NCBI GenBank assembly: GCA_003134995.1
Contig: PLDC01000005.1
Span: 124,001 to 188,000 of the forward strand
From: Acidobacteriaceae bacterium
GTDB taxonomy: Bacteria > Acidobacteriota > Terriglobia > Terriglobales > Acidobacteriaceae
DNA: 64,000 nt
Reading direction: 5' to 3'
In this document: positions 36,785 to 45,290 of the stretch, piece by piece
Numbering within the stretch: the first letter of the stretch is position 1
How the letters are laid out: each line of letters starts with the position of its first letter
The notes under the pieces: model-generated
Seen by the model: only the letters and a program-made list of their open reading frames with translations
Database searches by the model: none
What the model was told of the DNA's origin: nothing
Program-made: the position numbers and the translations under genes

Positions 36785-36902
36785 GAGAGATTCCTGAGGA
36801 GATAGCTACAAGATTGGTGCGGGGGAGGGGAGGGGACGAAGCCGCAGCCTGACGCGAACCTAGGCGATCTATGTGCCGCCCGTTAAGTTGCCGGTGTACC
36901 AG

Positions 36903-37163
36903 CTATTTTTTCGCTTTGGAAATCACGAGCTTTTCAATGGCATCGATGCTTTCCAGGTTGTCGTGTGTGATTTCTTCGTCGCCGATGCGGACGTTAAAGG
37001 TTTCTTCCAAGAATGCCACCAGGCGGAAGATCCCCATCGAATCGATGATGCCGTTCTTGGTGAGCACTTCCTGGTCTGTGACTTGGTTGATGCCCTTGGT
37101 CTTCGCGAATTCTTCGATAACGTACTCGCGAATCTGGTCTTTCACCGCTGCTGACTCGATCAT
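36903..37163 (-). CDS. Stand-alone acyl/peptidyl carrier protein
   Basis: An 86-aa carrier protein with the phosphopantetheine site GIIDSMGIF (Ser in DSM in place of the common DSL). It follows the stand-alone adenylation gene by 67 bases. By the layout of PltF-PltL-PltE and CloN4-CloN5-CloN3 systems it would carry the amino acid loaded by the adenylation enzyme while the acyl-CoA dehydrogenase oxidises it. The alternative is a general acyl carrier protein for the polysaccharide pathway. Confidence 0.85.
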   Translation of the reverse strand: MIESAAVKDQIREYVIEEFAKTKGINQVTDQEVLTKNGIIDSMGIFRLVAFLEETFNVRIGDEEITHDNLESIDAIEKLVISKAKK

Positions 37164-37230
37164 GTTTACTCTCCAATTGCTGGGAATGTACTGCGTTTAC
37201 AACAAATTCGATGCTGCTCTTGCGGCAACT

Positions 37231-38820
37231 TCAGCGGACGCTGACCGGCTCTTTCGCCGGATCTTTCGCCGCCAACTTCACGCGATCAATCTTTCCTGTG
37301 GATGTCTTCGGAAGTTCGACGCAGAGCTCGATAACCTCCGGGATCATGTACTTCGGAACCCGCGTGGAGCAGTGCTGCTGCAAATCTATTGGCTTGAGTG
37401 AATCGGGAACGTGAATCGCGACTACGGCACGAATGCGGTTTCCAACAATCTCATCGGGAACGGCGAGCACGGCTGCCTCGCGAACTCCCGGGTGGCTCAG
37501 CAGAGCGCTCTCAATTTCGCCGAGTTCGATGCGGTAGCCGCGGCTCTTAATCATGCTGTCGCGCCGGCCCAGGAAATAAAAGTTGCCGTCCTCGGCCATC
37601 GTGACCAGATCTCCGGTGCGGTACATCTTCTCTTCGAAGTTCTGTTCGAAGCGATTGGGCACGCACATTTTCTGCGTCTTCTCTGGATCGGCCCAGTAGC
37701 CGTAGGTTACGGCCGGTCCGCGCACGCACAACTCGCCAGTCTCGCCCTGTGCGGCGCGGCGTCCGTCATCGGTTACGGCGAAGGCGTCGGTGTTGGCGCA
37801 GGCGATTCCGATGGGTAGCTTCTCCAGGCTCGCAAGGCGCTCGCGCTCCACTTTGTAGTACGTGCAGACGTTGGTTTCCGTCGGTCCGTAGAGGTTGTAG
37901 AGTTCCGCGGCTGGCGCCATCTCCGCCAGTTGCCGCAGATACTTCATGGGAAATACTTCTCCGGCAAACAATATCGTGCGCACGCTCTTCAGCTTCTCGG
38001 GTGTCAGGTGTGCGTGCAGAAGCAGGAGCATTAACGCCGACGGGACCGAATACCAGATCGTGATGCCCTGCGTCTCGATAAAGTTAGCGAGGCTGGTGGG
38101 GAACAACGCGAGTTCTTCCGTGATTAAGTAGACCGTGGCGCCGGCTTCGAGCGTGTTGTAAACGTCGAAGACCGAGAGATCGAAGTGCAGCGGAGCATGA
38201 TTCGAAAGCCGATCTTCGCTGCGCACTTGAAACTCTTCCGCGCACCACTCGACGAAAGTCAGCGCGTTCTGATGCGACAGCATTACGCCTTTGGGCCGGC
38301 CAGTCGAGCCTGACGTGTAAAGAATGTAGGCGAGGTCGGTTTCGATCAGGCTCACTTCTGGAGCATGATCCGCGGGAAACTCGGCGAGCATCGACCAGGG
38401 AATCAGTTTGCCGTCTTTGCCATTCTCGGCTTGATCGGTCGAGATGCAGCTTTCAAGAAGTTCCAAAGTCTCCGGAGTGAGAACCTCACGCTTTTCGTGA
38501 TTCGTGATGAGCACACGAATGCCGCAGTTGCCGATAATGTAGCCCACGCGGTCTGCCGGCGCCTGCGGATCGAGAGGAACATAAACGCCCCCCGCTTTGA
38601 GCACGCCCAGCATGCTCACGACTGACTCCACGCACTTGGGAAAAAACAGCCCGACGCGGTCGCCTTTCGTAATCCCCTGTTTGCGCAGGAGGTGAGCCAT
38701 TTGATTCGATCGCTCATCCAGTTCGCGATAGGTGACGCTGCGGCCTCGAGCCCACACCGCAATCTTCTCCGGATACGCCTTCGCACTCTTGCTGAGCAAT
38801 TGCTGCAACACGTATGCCAT
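37231..38820 (-). CDS. Stand-alone adenylation enzyme, probable L-prolyl-carrier-protein ligase (PltF/CloN4-like)
   Basis: A 529-aa free-standing A domain (YTSGSTGRPKG; NLYGPTETNVC; A8 RGYRIELGEIE; A10 STGKIDR) without a fused carrier. Aligning to GrsA-PheA by eye, the specificity residues are D235 (HFDLSVFDV), L236, F239, Y278 (IWYSVPS), L299 and A301 (TILFAGE), L322 (NLYGPTE), V330, C331 and K517. This D-L-F-Y-L-A-L-V-C-K set matches, as I recall it, the prolyl code of PltF, RedM and CloN4. It would activate L-proline and load the neighbouring carrier protein. The dehydrogenase next door fits this. Confidence 0.85.
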   Translation of the reverse strand: MAYVLQQLLSKSAKAYPEKIAVWARGRSVTYRELDERSNQMAHLLRKQGITKGDRVGLFFPKCVESVVSMLGVLKAGGVYVPLDPQAPADRVGYIIGNCGIRVLITNHEKREVLTPETLELLESCISTDQAENGKDGKLIPWSMLAEFPADHAPEVSLIETDLAYILYTSGSTGRPKGVMLSHQNALTFVEWCAEEFQVRSEDRLSNHAPLHFDLSVFDVYNTLEAGATVYLITEELALFPTSLANFIETQGITIWYSVPSALMLLLLHAHLTPEKLKSVRTILFAGEVFPMKYLRQLAEMAPAAELYNLYGPTETNVCTYYKVERERLASLEKLPIGIACANTDAFAVTDDGRRAAQGETGELCVRGPAVTYGYWADPEKTQKMCVPNRFEQNFEEKMYRTGDLVTMAEDGNFYFLGRRDSMIKSRGYRIELGEIESALLSHPGVREAAVLAVPDEIVGNRIRAVVAIHVPDSLKPIDLQQHCSTRVPKYMIPEVIELCVELPKTSTGKIDRVKLAAKDPAKEPVSVR

Positions 38821-38919
38821 GACTTAGAACCTGATCCCTTTAGATTTAATTTTGATCGACATCACAAAAGGTATGATCCGGAGGAGATAAGCTGAAGAAC
38901 ATTTCTGAAGAAACACAAA

Positions 38920-40062
38920 CTAAAGTCCAAGCATGTTGGCGATGATGACCCGGTGCACCTGCGACGTTCCTGAATAGATGGTTCCAGCTATGGCGTCCCG
39001 CAATTCGCGTTCGAGCTGATATTCCGTCGTGTAACCATAGCCGCCGTGAATCTGGATTGCTTCGAGGCAGCTCTGCACGCAGGCTTCGGCCACATACAAC
39101 TTCGCAATCGACGCTTCACGCAGAGGATGACGTCCCTGACTCTTCATCCAGGCAGCTTTGTACAGTGCGAGCCTCCCGGTTTCGAGCCGCACATCCATGT
39201 CGGCAATCATGTTCGAAATCGCCGGAAACTTGCCAATCGCTTCGCCAAATTGTTTTCGTTCTTTGGCGTACTTCACGCAAATTTCCATGATGCGCTGCAT
39301 GGCCCCGAGATGGCTGGCCAGGATGCAGATGCGTTCCCACTCCATCGAGGAGGTGAAGACTGCCTGCCCGCCAAATTCTTTGCCGAGGAGATTTGAAACC
39401 GGAATCTCGCAGTCCTGCAAATAAATTTCCGCCATCGGAGAAGTGCGCAATCCCATCTTGTGCAGCTTCTTGCCAACTGCAAATCCCGGCGTGCCCTTGT
39501 CAACCAGAAATGCGGTGACACCGTTCGGCCCGCGCGTGAAGTCGAGATTCGCGAAAACAATCGTAACGTCGGCGTTCGGGGCGTTGCTGCTGAAGGTCTT
39601 CGATCCGTTCAGCACATATTTATCGCCCTTACGCTCGGCGCGAGTTTTCAAACTGTAGGCGTCCGAACCGGACCCAGGCTCAGTCATCGCGTGCAGGCCG
39701 AGTCCACCACTCACCAGGCCGGGAAGATATTTGCGCTTCTGCTCTTCCGTTCCGAAGGACCAGATCGGAATCTCCGAACTCCACATGTGCGCATTGATGG
39801 AGAAGATGAGGCCGTTATCCTGACAACCGTAGCCCAAAGCTTCCAGCGCACAAACTGTTGTAAGGGTGTCGGCGCCGCCGCCGCCGTACTCGGTCGGAAT
39901 CGGAAGTCCCTGAATTCCGAACTTCGCGCACTTCTGCCACAAGTCCTGCGAAAACTCCTCATTCTTGTCGCGCGTGATGACGTCGTCGTTCAGCTCTTCT
40001 TTGGCAAATCGCAGCACTTCTTTGCGAAAAGCCGCTTGTTCTTCGTTCCATGCAAAGTCCAA
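38920..40062 (-). CDS. Acyl-CoA dehydrogenase family, probable prolyl-carrier-protein dehydrogenase (PltE/CloN3-like)
   Basis: A 380-aa flavoprotein of the acyl-CoA dehydrogenase family (MTEPGSGSDAYSLKT, GSKTFSSNA, KERKQFGEAIGKF, IHGGYGYTTEY). The MCAD-type base is missing: the usual YEGT reads IYSGT. A Glu at about 243 in MEWERICILA aligns with the isovaleryl-CoA-dehydrogenase-type base instead, as reported for the prolyl-carrier dehydrogenases. With the adenylation enzyme and carrier next to it, the likely reaction is oxidation of prolyl-S-carrier to pyrrole-2-carboxyl-S-carrier; two-electron oxidation to a pyrroline (anatoxin type) is the alternative. Family certain, substrate inferred. 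Confidence 0.85.
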   Translation of the reverse strand: MDFAWNEEQAAFRKEVLRFAKEELNDDVITRDKNEEFSQDLWQKCAKFGIQGLPIPTEYGGGGADTLTTVCALEALGYGCQDNGLIFSINAHMWSSEIPIWSFGTEEQKRKYLPGLVSGGLGLHAMTEPGSGSDAYSLKTRAERKGDKYVLNGSKTFSSNAPNADVTIVFANLDFTRGPNGVTAFLVDKGTPGFAVGKKLHKMGLRTSPMAEIYLQDCEIPVSNLLGKEFGGQAVFTSSMEWERICILASHLGAMQRIMEICVKYAKERKQFGEAIGKFPAISNMIADMDVRLETGRLALYKAAWMKSQGRHPLREASIAKLYVAEACVQSCLEAIQIHGGYGYTTEYQLERELRDAIAGTIYSGTSQVHRVIIANMLGL

Positions 40063-40143
40063 GGCTTACTCTCTCCTTTTTCTTTCTGGCCCAGATGCCC
40101 TTGAGCTTTGTGTAGCGCCGGCGTTCCGCCAGCTAATCTTTTG

Positions 40144-40791
40144 TTATGCCGATACAGATGCTGCGGTGTGCGCGGGCTCGGGCGGCGCCAGTGGTGCCAC
40201 CTTGACTTCTGCCACCGGAGCCGTAGCTGCCTCCGGTTTTTTCACGAAGCGTTGTGGACGCCCGCCCGGCAACTTGATGCGGGCAGGTACGCCCATTACC
40301 ATCATGTTGCTGCGGACGTCGGTGAGCACCAGGCTGTTGGCCGCAATGGTTACGTTACTGCCAATCTTCGCGTCGCCTACGAGCTTTGCTCCCGGTCCGA
40401 AATAAACGTCGTCGCCGATGCCGCGGCACGCATGCGAAATCAAGCATCCTGTCGCTATGGTGAAATTCTTGCCAATCTTTGTGGCGCCCAGGTTGATCGC
40501 GTAGACCGAGTGAATGACGAAGCCCGGGCCGATATCGGCACGCACATCAATGTGCACGCTCGTGAAAACCTCGACCCACTTGCGAAAGAACAGGCCGAAG
40601 ACCTGCAGCAGTTGCTTCACCACTGGAATTCTCACGCTGCGTGCCCACTGCGAAAAGCGGTAAGCGACGACTGGCCAGGTAGAGTGGCGCACCATGACCT
40701 CGAGCCGCTTGCCGAGGCTCGGCTTCCAGTTCGGGTCGGTGCGCGTTTCGCGCATCGCCCGGTTGATATCTTCTCTCAGGTTCTCAAACAT
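40144..40791 (-). CDS. Left-handed beta-helix acyltransferase, serine-acetyltransferase-like
   Basis: A 215-aa protein with an N-terminal helical region and hexapeptide repeats (IDVRADIGPGFVIHSVYAINLGATKIGKNFTIATGCLISH ... IGSNVTIAANSLVLTDV) ending in VMGVPARI, as in CysE-type serine acetyltransferases. The His residues in VIHSVYAINLG and SHACRGIGD are candidates for the catalytic pair. The C-terminal 35 residues are Ala/Pro-rich. In a polysaccharide locus such enzymes often O-acetylate sugars. Its place 81 bases upstream of the dehydrogenase gene also allows a role in moving the carrier-bound acyl group onto a sugar, which is speculative. Confidence 0.75.
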   Translation of the reverse strand: MFENLREDINRAMRETRTDPNWKPSLGKRLEVMVRHSTWPVVAYRFSQWARSVRIPVVKQLLQVFGLFFRKWVEVFTSVHIDVRADIGPGFVIHSVYAINLGATKIGKNFTIATGCLISHACRGIGDDVYFGPGAKLVGDAKIGSNVTIAANSLVLTDVRSNMMVMGVPARIKLPGGRPQRFVKKPEAATAPVAEVKVAPLAPPEPAHTAASVSA

Positions 40792-40829
40792 GTTCAGTCT
40801 TTGGGATGTAGGTCTGAAGATTTCAGAGC

Positions 40830-41627
40830 TTAGAGTTTTTTGTAGATTTTTTCTGGAACCGGGAACGTCCGGTGATTGAGTACAGCACCGAGAACCCGCA
40901 CATTGGCGTGTTCGAGATCGTGCACCGCCTTGCGCGCGGTCTCGCGCCGCGAAGCATTCGCGCGAAGAACCAGCACCACTCCCTCGGCGTTGCGGCCTAG
41001 CATGATTGTGTCATCGCCTGCCCGCAGCGGCGGAGCGTCGATCAAAACGTAATCGAACTCTCTTTGTAGTTCCGGCAACAGCGTGCGCATGCGCTCGGAG
41101 CCGAGCAAAGTCTGTGCACCCGCCTTTTCCGCGCCGCAACTGAGGAGCCAGAGGTTCGGACGCGACAGCTGAGTCACAAAGCCGCGCACAGGATCGGAAA
41201 CCTGCAGCGCATCGGAGAGCCCGTAATGATTCTTCACGCCAAACTCGCGGTGCAATCCCGGAGAGCGCAGGTTCGCATCCACTACGCAAACTGTGGAGGA
41301 AACCTGCGAAGCCAGGATTTCCGCCATGCGCGCACATATCCAGCTGCAACCGTTGCCGGACTCCGTGCCCGAAATCACGACCAGCCGCGAACCGTCCTCT
41401 CCCGGAGCAAAGAACACTCGCTGCACCAGTTTGAGGAGTTCATCACGCTGCCCCGCTTCCATTTTCAACTCGAGCGGCTTTACCTCAGCCGGGGGCCGCA
41501 CTTCAGTATTCCGAGGCGCGACCGGTAAGGGATCAATGGGCAGTGGCAAAGGCGCAGGCGCTGTTGCCGTTTGGAACATTTCGCGTTCCTTGCCGAGGTT
41601 TTGCATCAATTCAAAATTCTTGCTCAT
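40830..41627 (-). CDS. CpsD/CapB-like protein-tyrosine kinase homologue with degenerate P-loop
   Basis: A 265-aa protein of the bacterial tyrosine-kinase (BY-kinase) ATPase fold. Walker A' reads VCVVDANLRSPGLH and Walker B FDYVLIDAPPL. The expected P-loop (S-x4-GEGKT) reads GTESGNGCSW, with no Lys. The C-terminus has one Tyr (EKIYKKL) instead of the usual Tyr cluster. The normal role is to control chain length with a Wzz partner (here at 42760). The changes suggest reduced or absent kinase activity, perhaps a regulatory pseudokinase. The N-terminal 60 residues are Pro-rich. Confidence 0.8.
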   Translation of the reverse strand: MSKNFELMQNLGKEREMFQTATAPAPLPLPIDPLPVAPRNTEVRPPAEVKPLELKMEAGQRDELLKLVQRVFFAPGEDGSRLVVISGTESGNGCSWICARMAEILASQVSSTVCVVDANLRSPGLHREFGVKNHYGLSDALQVSDPVRGFVTQLSRPNLWLLSCGAEKAGAQTLLGSERMRTLLPELQREFDYVLIDAPPLRAGDDTIMLGRNAEGVVLVLRANASRRETARKAVHDLEHANVRVLGAVLNHRTFPVPEKIYKKL

Positions 41628-41700
41628 AGACTCCTTAGTAAATCTTCTGGTTGCGCGGGTAAACTCCCCGCCAAAAGGTGTGCTCTAGACTGTTGGCATC

Positions 41701-42759
41701 TCAATCAGGGCGTTCGAGCCCGGTACGCCAGGTACGCAATAATCGCGATACGTTCTGCATGTGCTGTACCGCGTCTGCAGGGCTCAATTTATCTTCTGTA
41801 GGCTTGCGAGGGGATAAAGTCGGTTGGGACACCGGTTCGCTCGCTTCATCGGATGCCTGCATCTGCGGCATTGGCGGCAACGGATCCGCATTCAAACTGG
41901 TTAGCGACGCGAGCCTCGACATGCTTGAGGGCACTTCGACTTCGGTCATGAACCGCGTGATATCGAGGTCCTTAATTACTTCCCGCACCACTTCACCGTC
42001 GACCGTACGACTACGAGTGGCACAGGCAAGCGAAAGCGAGTGAAAGCAGTAATTGTTGATCTGGCGCGGAATACCTTCGCTGGCCTCCGCGATCAACTCA
42101 AGAGCTTCGGGCGAGAACAAACCCTGGCCTTTGTATCCCGCGACCTGCAAACGATGCGCGATGAAACGCGACGTTTCCTGCGGGGTGAGAGGATTGAGGC
42201 CGCTCAGGGATGTAATCCTTTGCCGCAATTGCGTGAGAGCAGGACTCGCCAGCTTGTCGGCCAGCGTGGGCTGCCCGACCAGAATAATTTGCAGCAATTT
42301 GGCCTGGGGCGTTTCGAAATCGGAGAGCAAGCGGACTGTTTCGAGCACCGATGCGTCCAGATTCTGCGCTTCGTCGATCACTACGATGAATCGCCTGCCG
42401 GCTCGCGCTTCCTGCACCAGGCACCGGTTGAAGGCCTCGTTCATCTTCACGAAGTCCTGAACATCGTTCTCAATCCCAATTTCCGCCAGCAGAAAACGCA
42501 TGAACTCACGTGAATTGCATTGAGTTTGGAAGATGAACGCGGTTCGGGCCGTGTGCGAAAATTTCTGCAAAAGGTGGAAGAGCAAAGTCGTCTTGCCCAT
42601 GCCCGGCCGCGCCACCAGAGACAGAAATCCCCGATTCGCCTCGATGCCGTAATAAAGGGATGCGAGAGCTTCCCGGTGGCCTGCCCCGAGATAAAGATAT
42701 CTCGGGTCAGGCGACACACCGAAAGGTTGTTCCCGCAGTCCGAAGAATTCCAGAAACAT
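41701..42759 (-). CDS. ExeA-like AAA ATPase of the polysaccharide locus
   Basis: A 352-aa protein starting MFLEFFGLREQPFGVSPDPRYLYLG, with Walker A ARPGMGKTTLL, Walker B FIVVIDEAQNL, a sensor-like IILVGQPTLADKL and RQRITSLSGLNPL. It matches the ExeA/general-secretion ATPase type, including the XrtA-associated ATPase found in many EPS loci. The last 75 residues are low complexity. It starts 1 base after the stop of the Wzz gene. It probably assists export or assembly; its partners are unknown and no exosortase gene is visible in this window. Confidence 0.8.
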   Translation of the reverse strand: MFLEFFGLREQPFGVSPDPRYLYLGAGHREALASLYYGIEANRGFLSLVARPGMGKTTLLFHLLQKFSHTARTAFIFQTQCNSREFMRFLLAEIGIENDVQDFVKMNEAFNRCLVQEARAGRRFIVVIDEAQNLDASVLETVRLLSDFETPQAKLLQIILVGQPTLADKLASPALTQLRQRITSLSGLNPLTPQETSRFIAHRLQVAGYKGQGLFSPEALELIAEASEGIPRQINNYCFHSLSLACATRSRTVDGEVVREVIKDLDITRFMTEVEVPSSMSRLASLTSLNADPLPPMPQMQASDEASEPVSQPTLSPRKPTEDKLSPADAVQHMQNVSRLLRTWRTGLERPD

Positions 42760-44448
42760 TTAGTGCTTCCTCTCCTGGAAGTTCGGGTTGCGGGTTTTGC
42801 TGGTCAGCTCATAGGGGACATCTTCCAAAGCATTGTGCGCTTTGCCATTGCCGTTGCTATGACCGTTACCGTTGCTGTGGCCGTTTCCATTGCTATGGCC
42901 GTTTCCGTTTCCGTTTCCGTTCCCATTGCCGTTTCCGTTCTTGTGCAGCCCGTTACCCGAAACTCTGTGGGAAGGAACTGCGGCCAACACCGGAATTCTC
43001 AACTCCGTCATTACCTCAGTCGGCGTACGGAATGATTGGTCGGCATAGTCGAGAGCAAAGACAACTCCGAGGCTCACGGCTGAACCCAACAAGCAAGCCA
43101 CGAGGGCAAATACCCAGATCGACCGTGTGGGCAAGCTGGGGATCACCGGGTTCTGGGCAATCGACACATTCAGAATGCGCGTGCGGTCGAGGGCATCGGC
43201 GATGCGCGCCTCTTCCCGCTTCTTGTTGTAAAGCAGATAATTCGCTTCATCCGCTTTTTGCGTGCGCATCAAGTCGCCTTGCAGAATTCCCTGCTCTTCG
43301 AGCTTGTGCGCCTGAGACAAGTAAACGCCTACGATGGCATTCAACGCGGTTTCACGAGCTTCGAGTCCGGCGAGGTCAGACTTGGCCTTGGCCAGTTCTC
43401 CATTCACCCACGCGTACGTGGGATTCTGGTCCGTGGTCTCTTCTTTCACCGGAGATGTTTCTTCCATTGTCAGTGCGTTGTGCGTATCGGTAATCTGCTT
43501 GTCGACCTCGACCACCAGCGGATACGTCGGCTGGAACTTGGTCAACAACTCCGTGCGCTTCATCTCGAGCGTAAGCAAAGTCGCCTTCAGGTTCTGAAGG
43601 ACTTGCGCGTTGTCGCCCTTCTTTGCCTGCGTGGTGATGCGCGAGGGGAGCGAATTGTACTGTCCCTCGAGATCGCCGATGCGCTTCTTCCCTTCGGCGA
43701 TGGAAGCCCGCGTGGTATCGAGAGAGCCGGTAAAGTCGGCCAACTTCTGCAGAACCATGTCGCGCTGAACCGTCGGCGCCACGCTGTTCTGCCCGCCCGA
43801 AAACTTGCTGAGCTGGCTCTCGACGTTCATCATTTCCTGCTTGTACTTGGTCGCTTCCTCATCGAAGAAGGCCTCTTGTCCGGCAGGATGGTGCACCTCG
43901 AGATGCTTGTCGAGGTAGGCCGCGTCCAGCGTGGCAAGCACGCGCTGCGCCAGTTCCGGCTTGCTCGATTCATATGCAATGCTGATGATGTTGGTTTTCT
44001 TGACTACCTCCAGCACCAGGTCTGTGCGCAGTTGCAAGATGGCCCGGTCGGTGCGGTTCTGTTGAGTCTCGCCGGGGTGCAGGAATCGCGACAGCGGCTT
44101 CGGCTTGTCGAGGCCGCAAGTCGTGACGACTTTCTGCAGAACATCCTGGCTCTGAATCAACTCCACTTCGGAGTTGATCTCTTCCTCTGCCACGGTGTCC
44201 TTGAACATCATGGGAGCGGTTTGCTCCGGGGTGACAATGGGGTCGACGCGTTCGCGCTTGACCAAGAGTTTGGTTTCGGCTCGGTACTTCGTGGGAAGAA
44301 ACACGGCGGAGAGAAGAACGCCCAGCACGACGCCTAAGAAGCAGAGAATCATCACCCGTTGATGGCGAAAGCCGATTGCAACAACGTCTCTCGCGGTAAA
44401 CGAGTACGACCTGTTTCCGTCGCCGTTCGTGGAAATTGAATCAGTCAT
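42760..44448 (-). CDS. Wzz/GumC-type chain-length determinant protein
   Basis: A 562-aa polysaccharide co-polymerase: N-terminal membrane segment (VMILCFLGVVLGVLLSAVFLP), Wzz domain, long coiled-coil periplasmic region (about 120-400) and a second membrane segment (SIWVFALVACLLGSAVSLGVVFALDY). The cytoplasmic tail carries 7 NG dyads followed by three HSNGNG units (about residues 504-535) and no kinase domain; the separate CpsD-like protein is at 40.8 kb. It should set chain length with the polymerase and Wza. The Asn/Gly/His tail is unusual for the family. Confidence 0.88.
   Translation of the reverse strand: MTDSISTNGDGNRSYSFTARDVVAIGFRHQRVMILCFLGVVLGVLLSAVFLPTKYRAETKLLVKRERVDPIVTPEQTAPMMFKDTVAEEEINSEVELIQSQDVLQKVVTTCGLDKPKPLSRFLHPGETQQNRTDRAILQLRTDLVLEVVKKTNIISIAYESSKPELAQRVLATLDAAYLDKHLEVHHPAGQEAFFDEEATKYKQEMMNVESQLSKFSGGQNSVAPTVQRDMVLQKLADFTGSLDTTRASIAEGKKRIGDLEGQYNSLPSRITTQAKKGDNAQVLQNLKATLLTLEMKRTELLTKFQPTYPLVVEVDKQITDTHNALTMEETSPVKEETTDQNPTYAWVNGELAKAKSDLAGLEARETALNAIVGVYLSQAHKLEEQGILQGDLMRTQKADEANYLLYNKKREEARIADALDRTRILNVSIAQNPVIPSLPTRSIWVFALVACLLGSAVSLGVVFALDYADQSFRTPTEVMTELRIPVLAAVPSHRVSGNGLHKNGNGNGNGNGNGNGHSNGNGHSNGNGHSNGNGKAHNALEDVPYELTSKTRNPNFQERKH
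42844..42939 (-). repeat. In-frame NG/HSNGNG low-complexity tandem repeat in the wzz-like gene
   Basis: About 96 bases encode (NG)7 followed by (HSNGNG)3. The DNA is built of short near-identical 6-nt and 18-nt units. Slippage in 6-nt or 18-nt steps would change tail length without breaking the frame. Confidence 0.75.
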
Positions 44449-44525
44449 ATTGCCTCCATACTGCCTTTTGTCTTCAAGTTTTTCGGACAGTTACGCGGAC
44501 AAAACCCTACCATCTTCTTGACGCT

Positions 44526-45290
44526 CTACGGCATGGTGAGCGGCAAGTACGTGCCCAGACTCATGTTCGGAATCAAACGATCGATCTTCGACATTGTATT
44601 CTTCGGAACAAAAAGCATGTCCCCGGAGTGAAGAAACGGATCTTCGCGCAAATCCCGGTTCTTTTCCATCTTCTTCACATCGATCAGCTTAGCTTCCGTC
44701 CACTGATCGTCAACGCGGCGAAACAGCACGACTTGGGAATGCTTGGCGCTGGATTGAAAGTCTCCCGCAACCGCGATCGCTTGCGTGACCGTCATGTTGC
44801 CATGCATTTCGTATTTGCCCGGCTTGGCGACCTGGCCGGATGCGATGAAGTACGGCTTCTCGAATTCTTTCAACGTGATCGAGATGACGGGATTGTTCAA
44901 AATTTTTCCGTAAGCCACGCGCAGAGTCTCTGTCATCTCAGGCACGGTCTGACCGGAAACCTTTACGTCTCCGACGGCCCGCAGTGAGGCAAACCCATCG
45001 GGCTGCACTGCTACAGCCAACTGGTTGAACTCCGGGCTGAGATCGAAGGTCAAGTCAAAGGTGTCGCCCGGCTCGATCCGGTAGCGCGGACTGCGGGATT
45101 TGAACTGGGGGCCGTCAACGGCAGGCTTGCTTGCGTCCGCGGGCTTGCTTGCATCCGCGACAACCGCGTTGCTGGGAGTCGGAGCCGGCTGCGTCTGCGC
45201 CGAGCAGATCTGAAACAGCGCGCAAACCATCGATGTTCCTAAGGTAAACCGCAACACTCGCTTCGCCAGTCCAGTATTCATTGTTTTCAT
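44526..45290 (-). CDS. Wza-type polysaccharide export lipoprotein/outer-membrane family protein
   Basis: The ATG at 45290 follows GGAGG with 7-base spacing; it begins a signal peptide (LAKRVLRFTLGTSMVCALFQICSAQ). The Poly_export domain starts at RYRIEPGDTFDLTFDLSPEFNQ, followed by SLBB-type segments (VAKPGKYEMHGNMTVTQAIAVAGDFQSSAK). About 254 aa, short for Wza (about 380) and with no clear C-terminal transmembrane helix, so it may form a periplasmic collar or need a partner pore. It is exported and works with Wzz. The residue after the signal is not a lipobox Cys. Confidence 0.85.
   Translation of the reverse strand: MKTMNTGLAKRVLRFTLGTSMVCALFQICSAQTQPAPTPSNAVVADASKPADASKPAVDGPQFKSRSPRYRIEPGDTFDLTFDLSPEFNQLAVAVQPDGFASLRAVGDVKVSGQTVPEMTETLRVAYGKILNNPVISITLKEFEKPYFIASGQVAKPGKYEMHGNMTVTQAIAVAGDFQSSAKHSQVVLFRRVDDQWTEAKLIDVKKMEKNRDLREDPFLHSGDMLFVPKNTMSKIDRLIPNMSLGTYLPLTMP

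Noticed and set aside
42844-42939. Possible CRISPR-like or DNA-level tandem array
   Set aside because: Units are 6-18 nt, without spacers, and encode an in-frame protein repeat. It is a coding microsatellite.
43258-44337. 359-codon plus-strand frame opposite the wzz-like gene
   Set aside because: It mirrors the conserved minus-strand gene and shows no motif or signal of its own.
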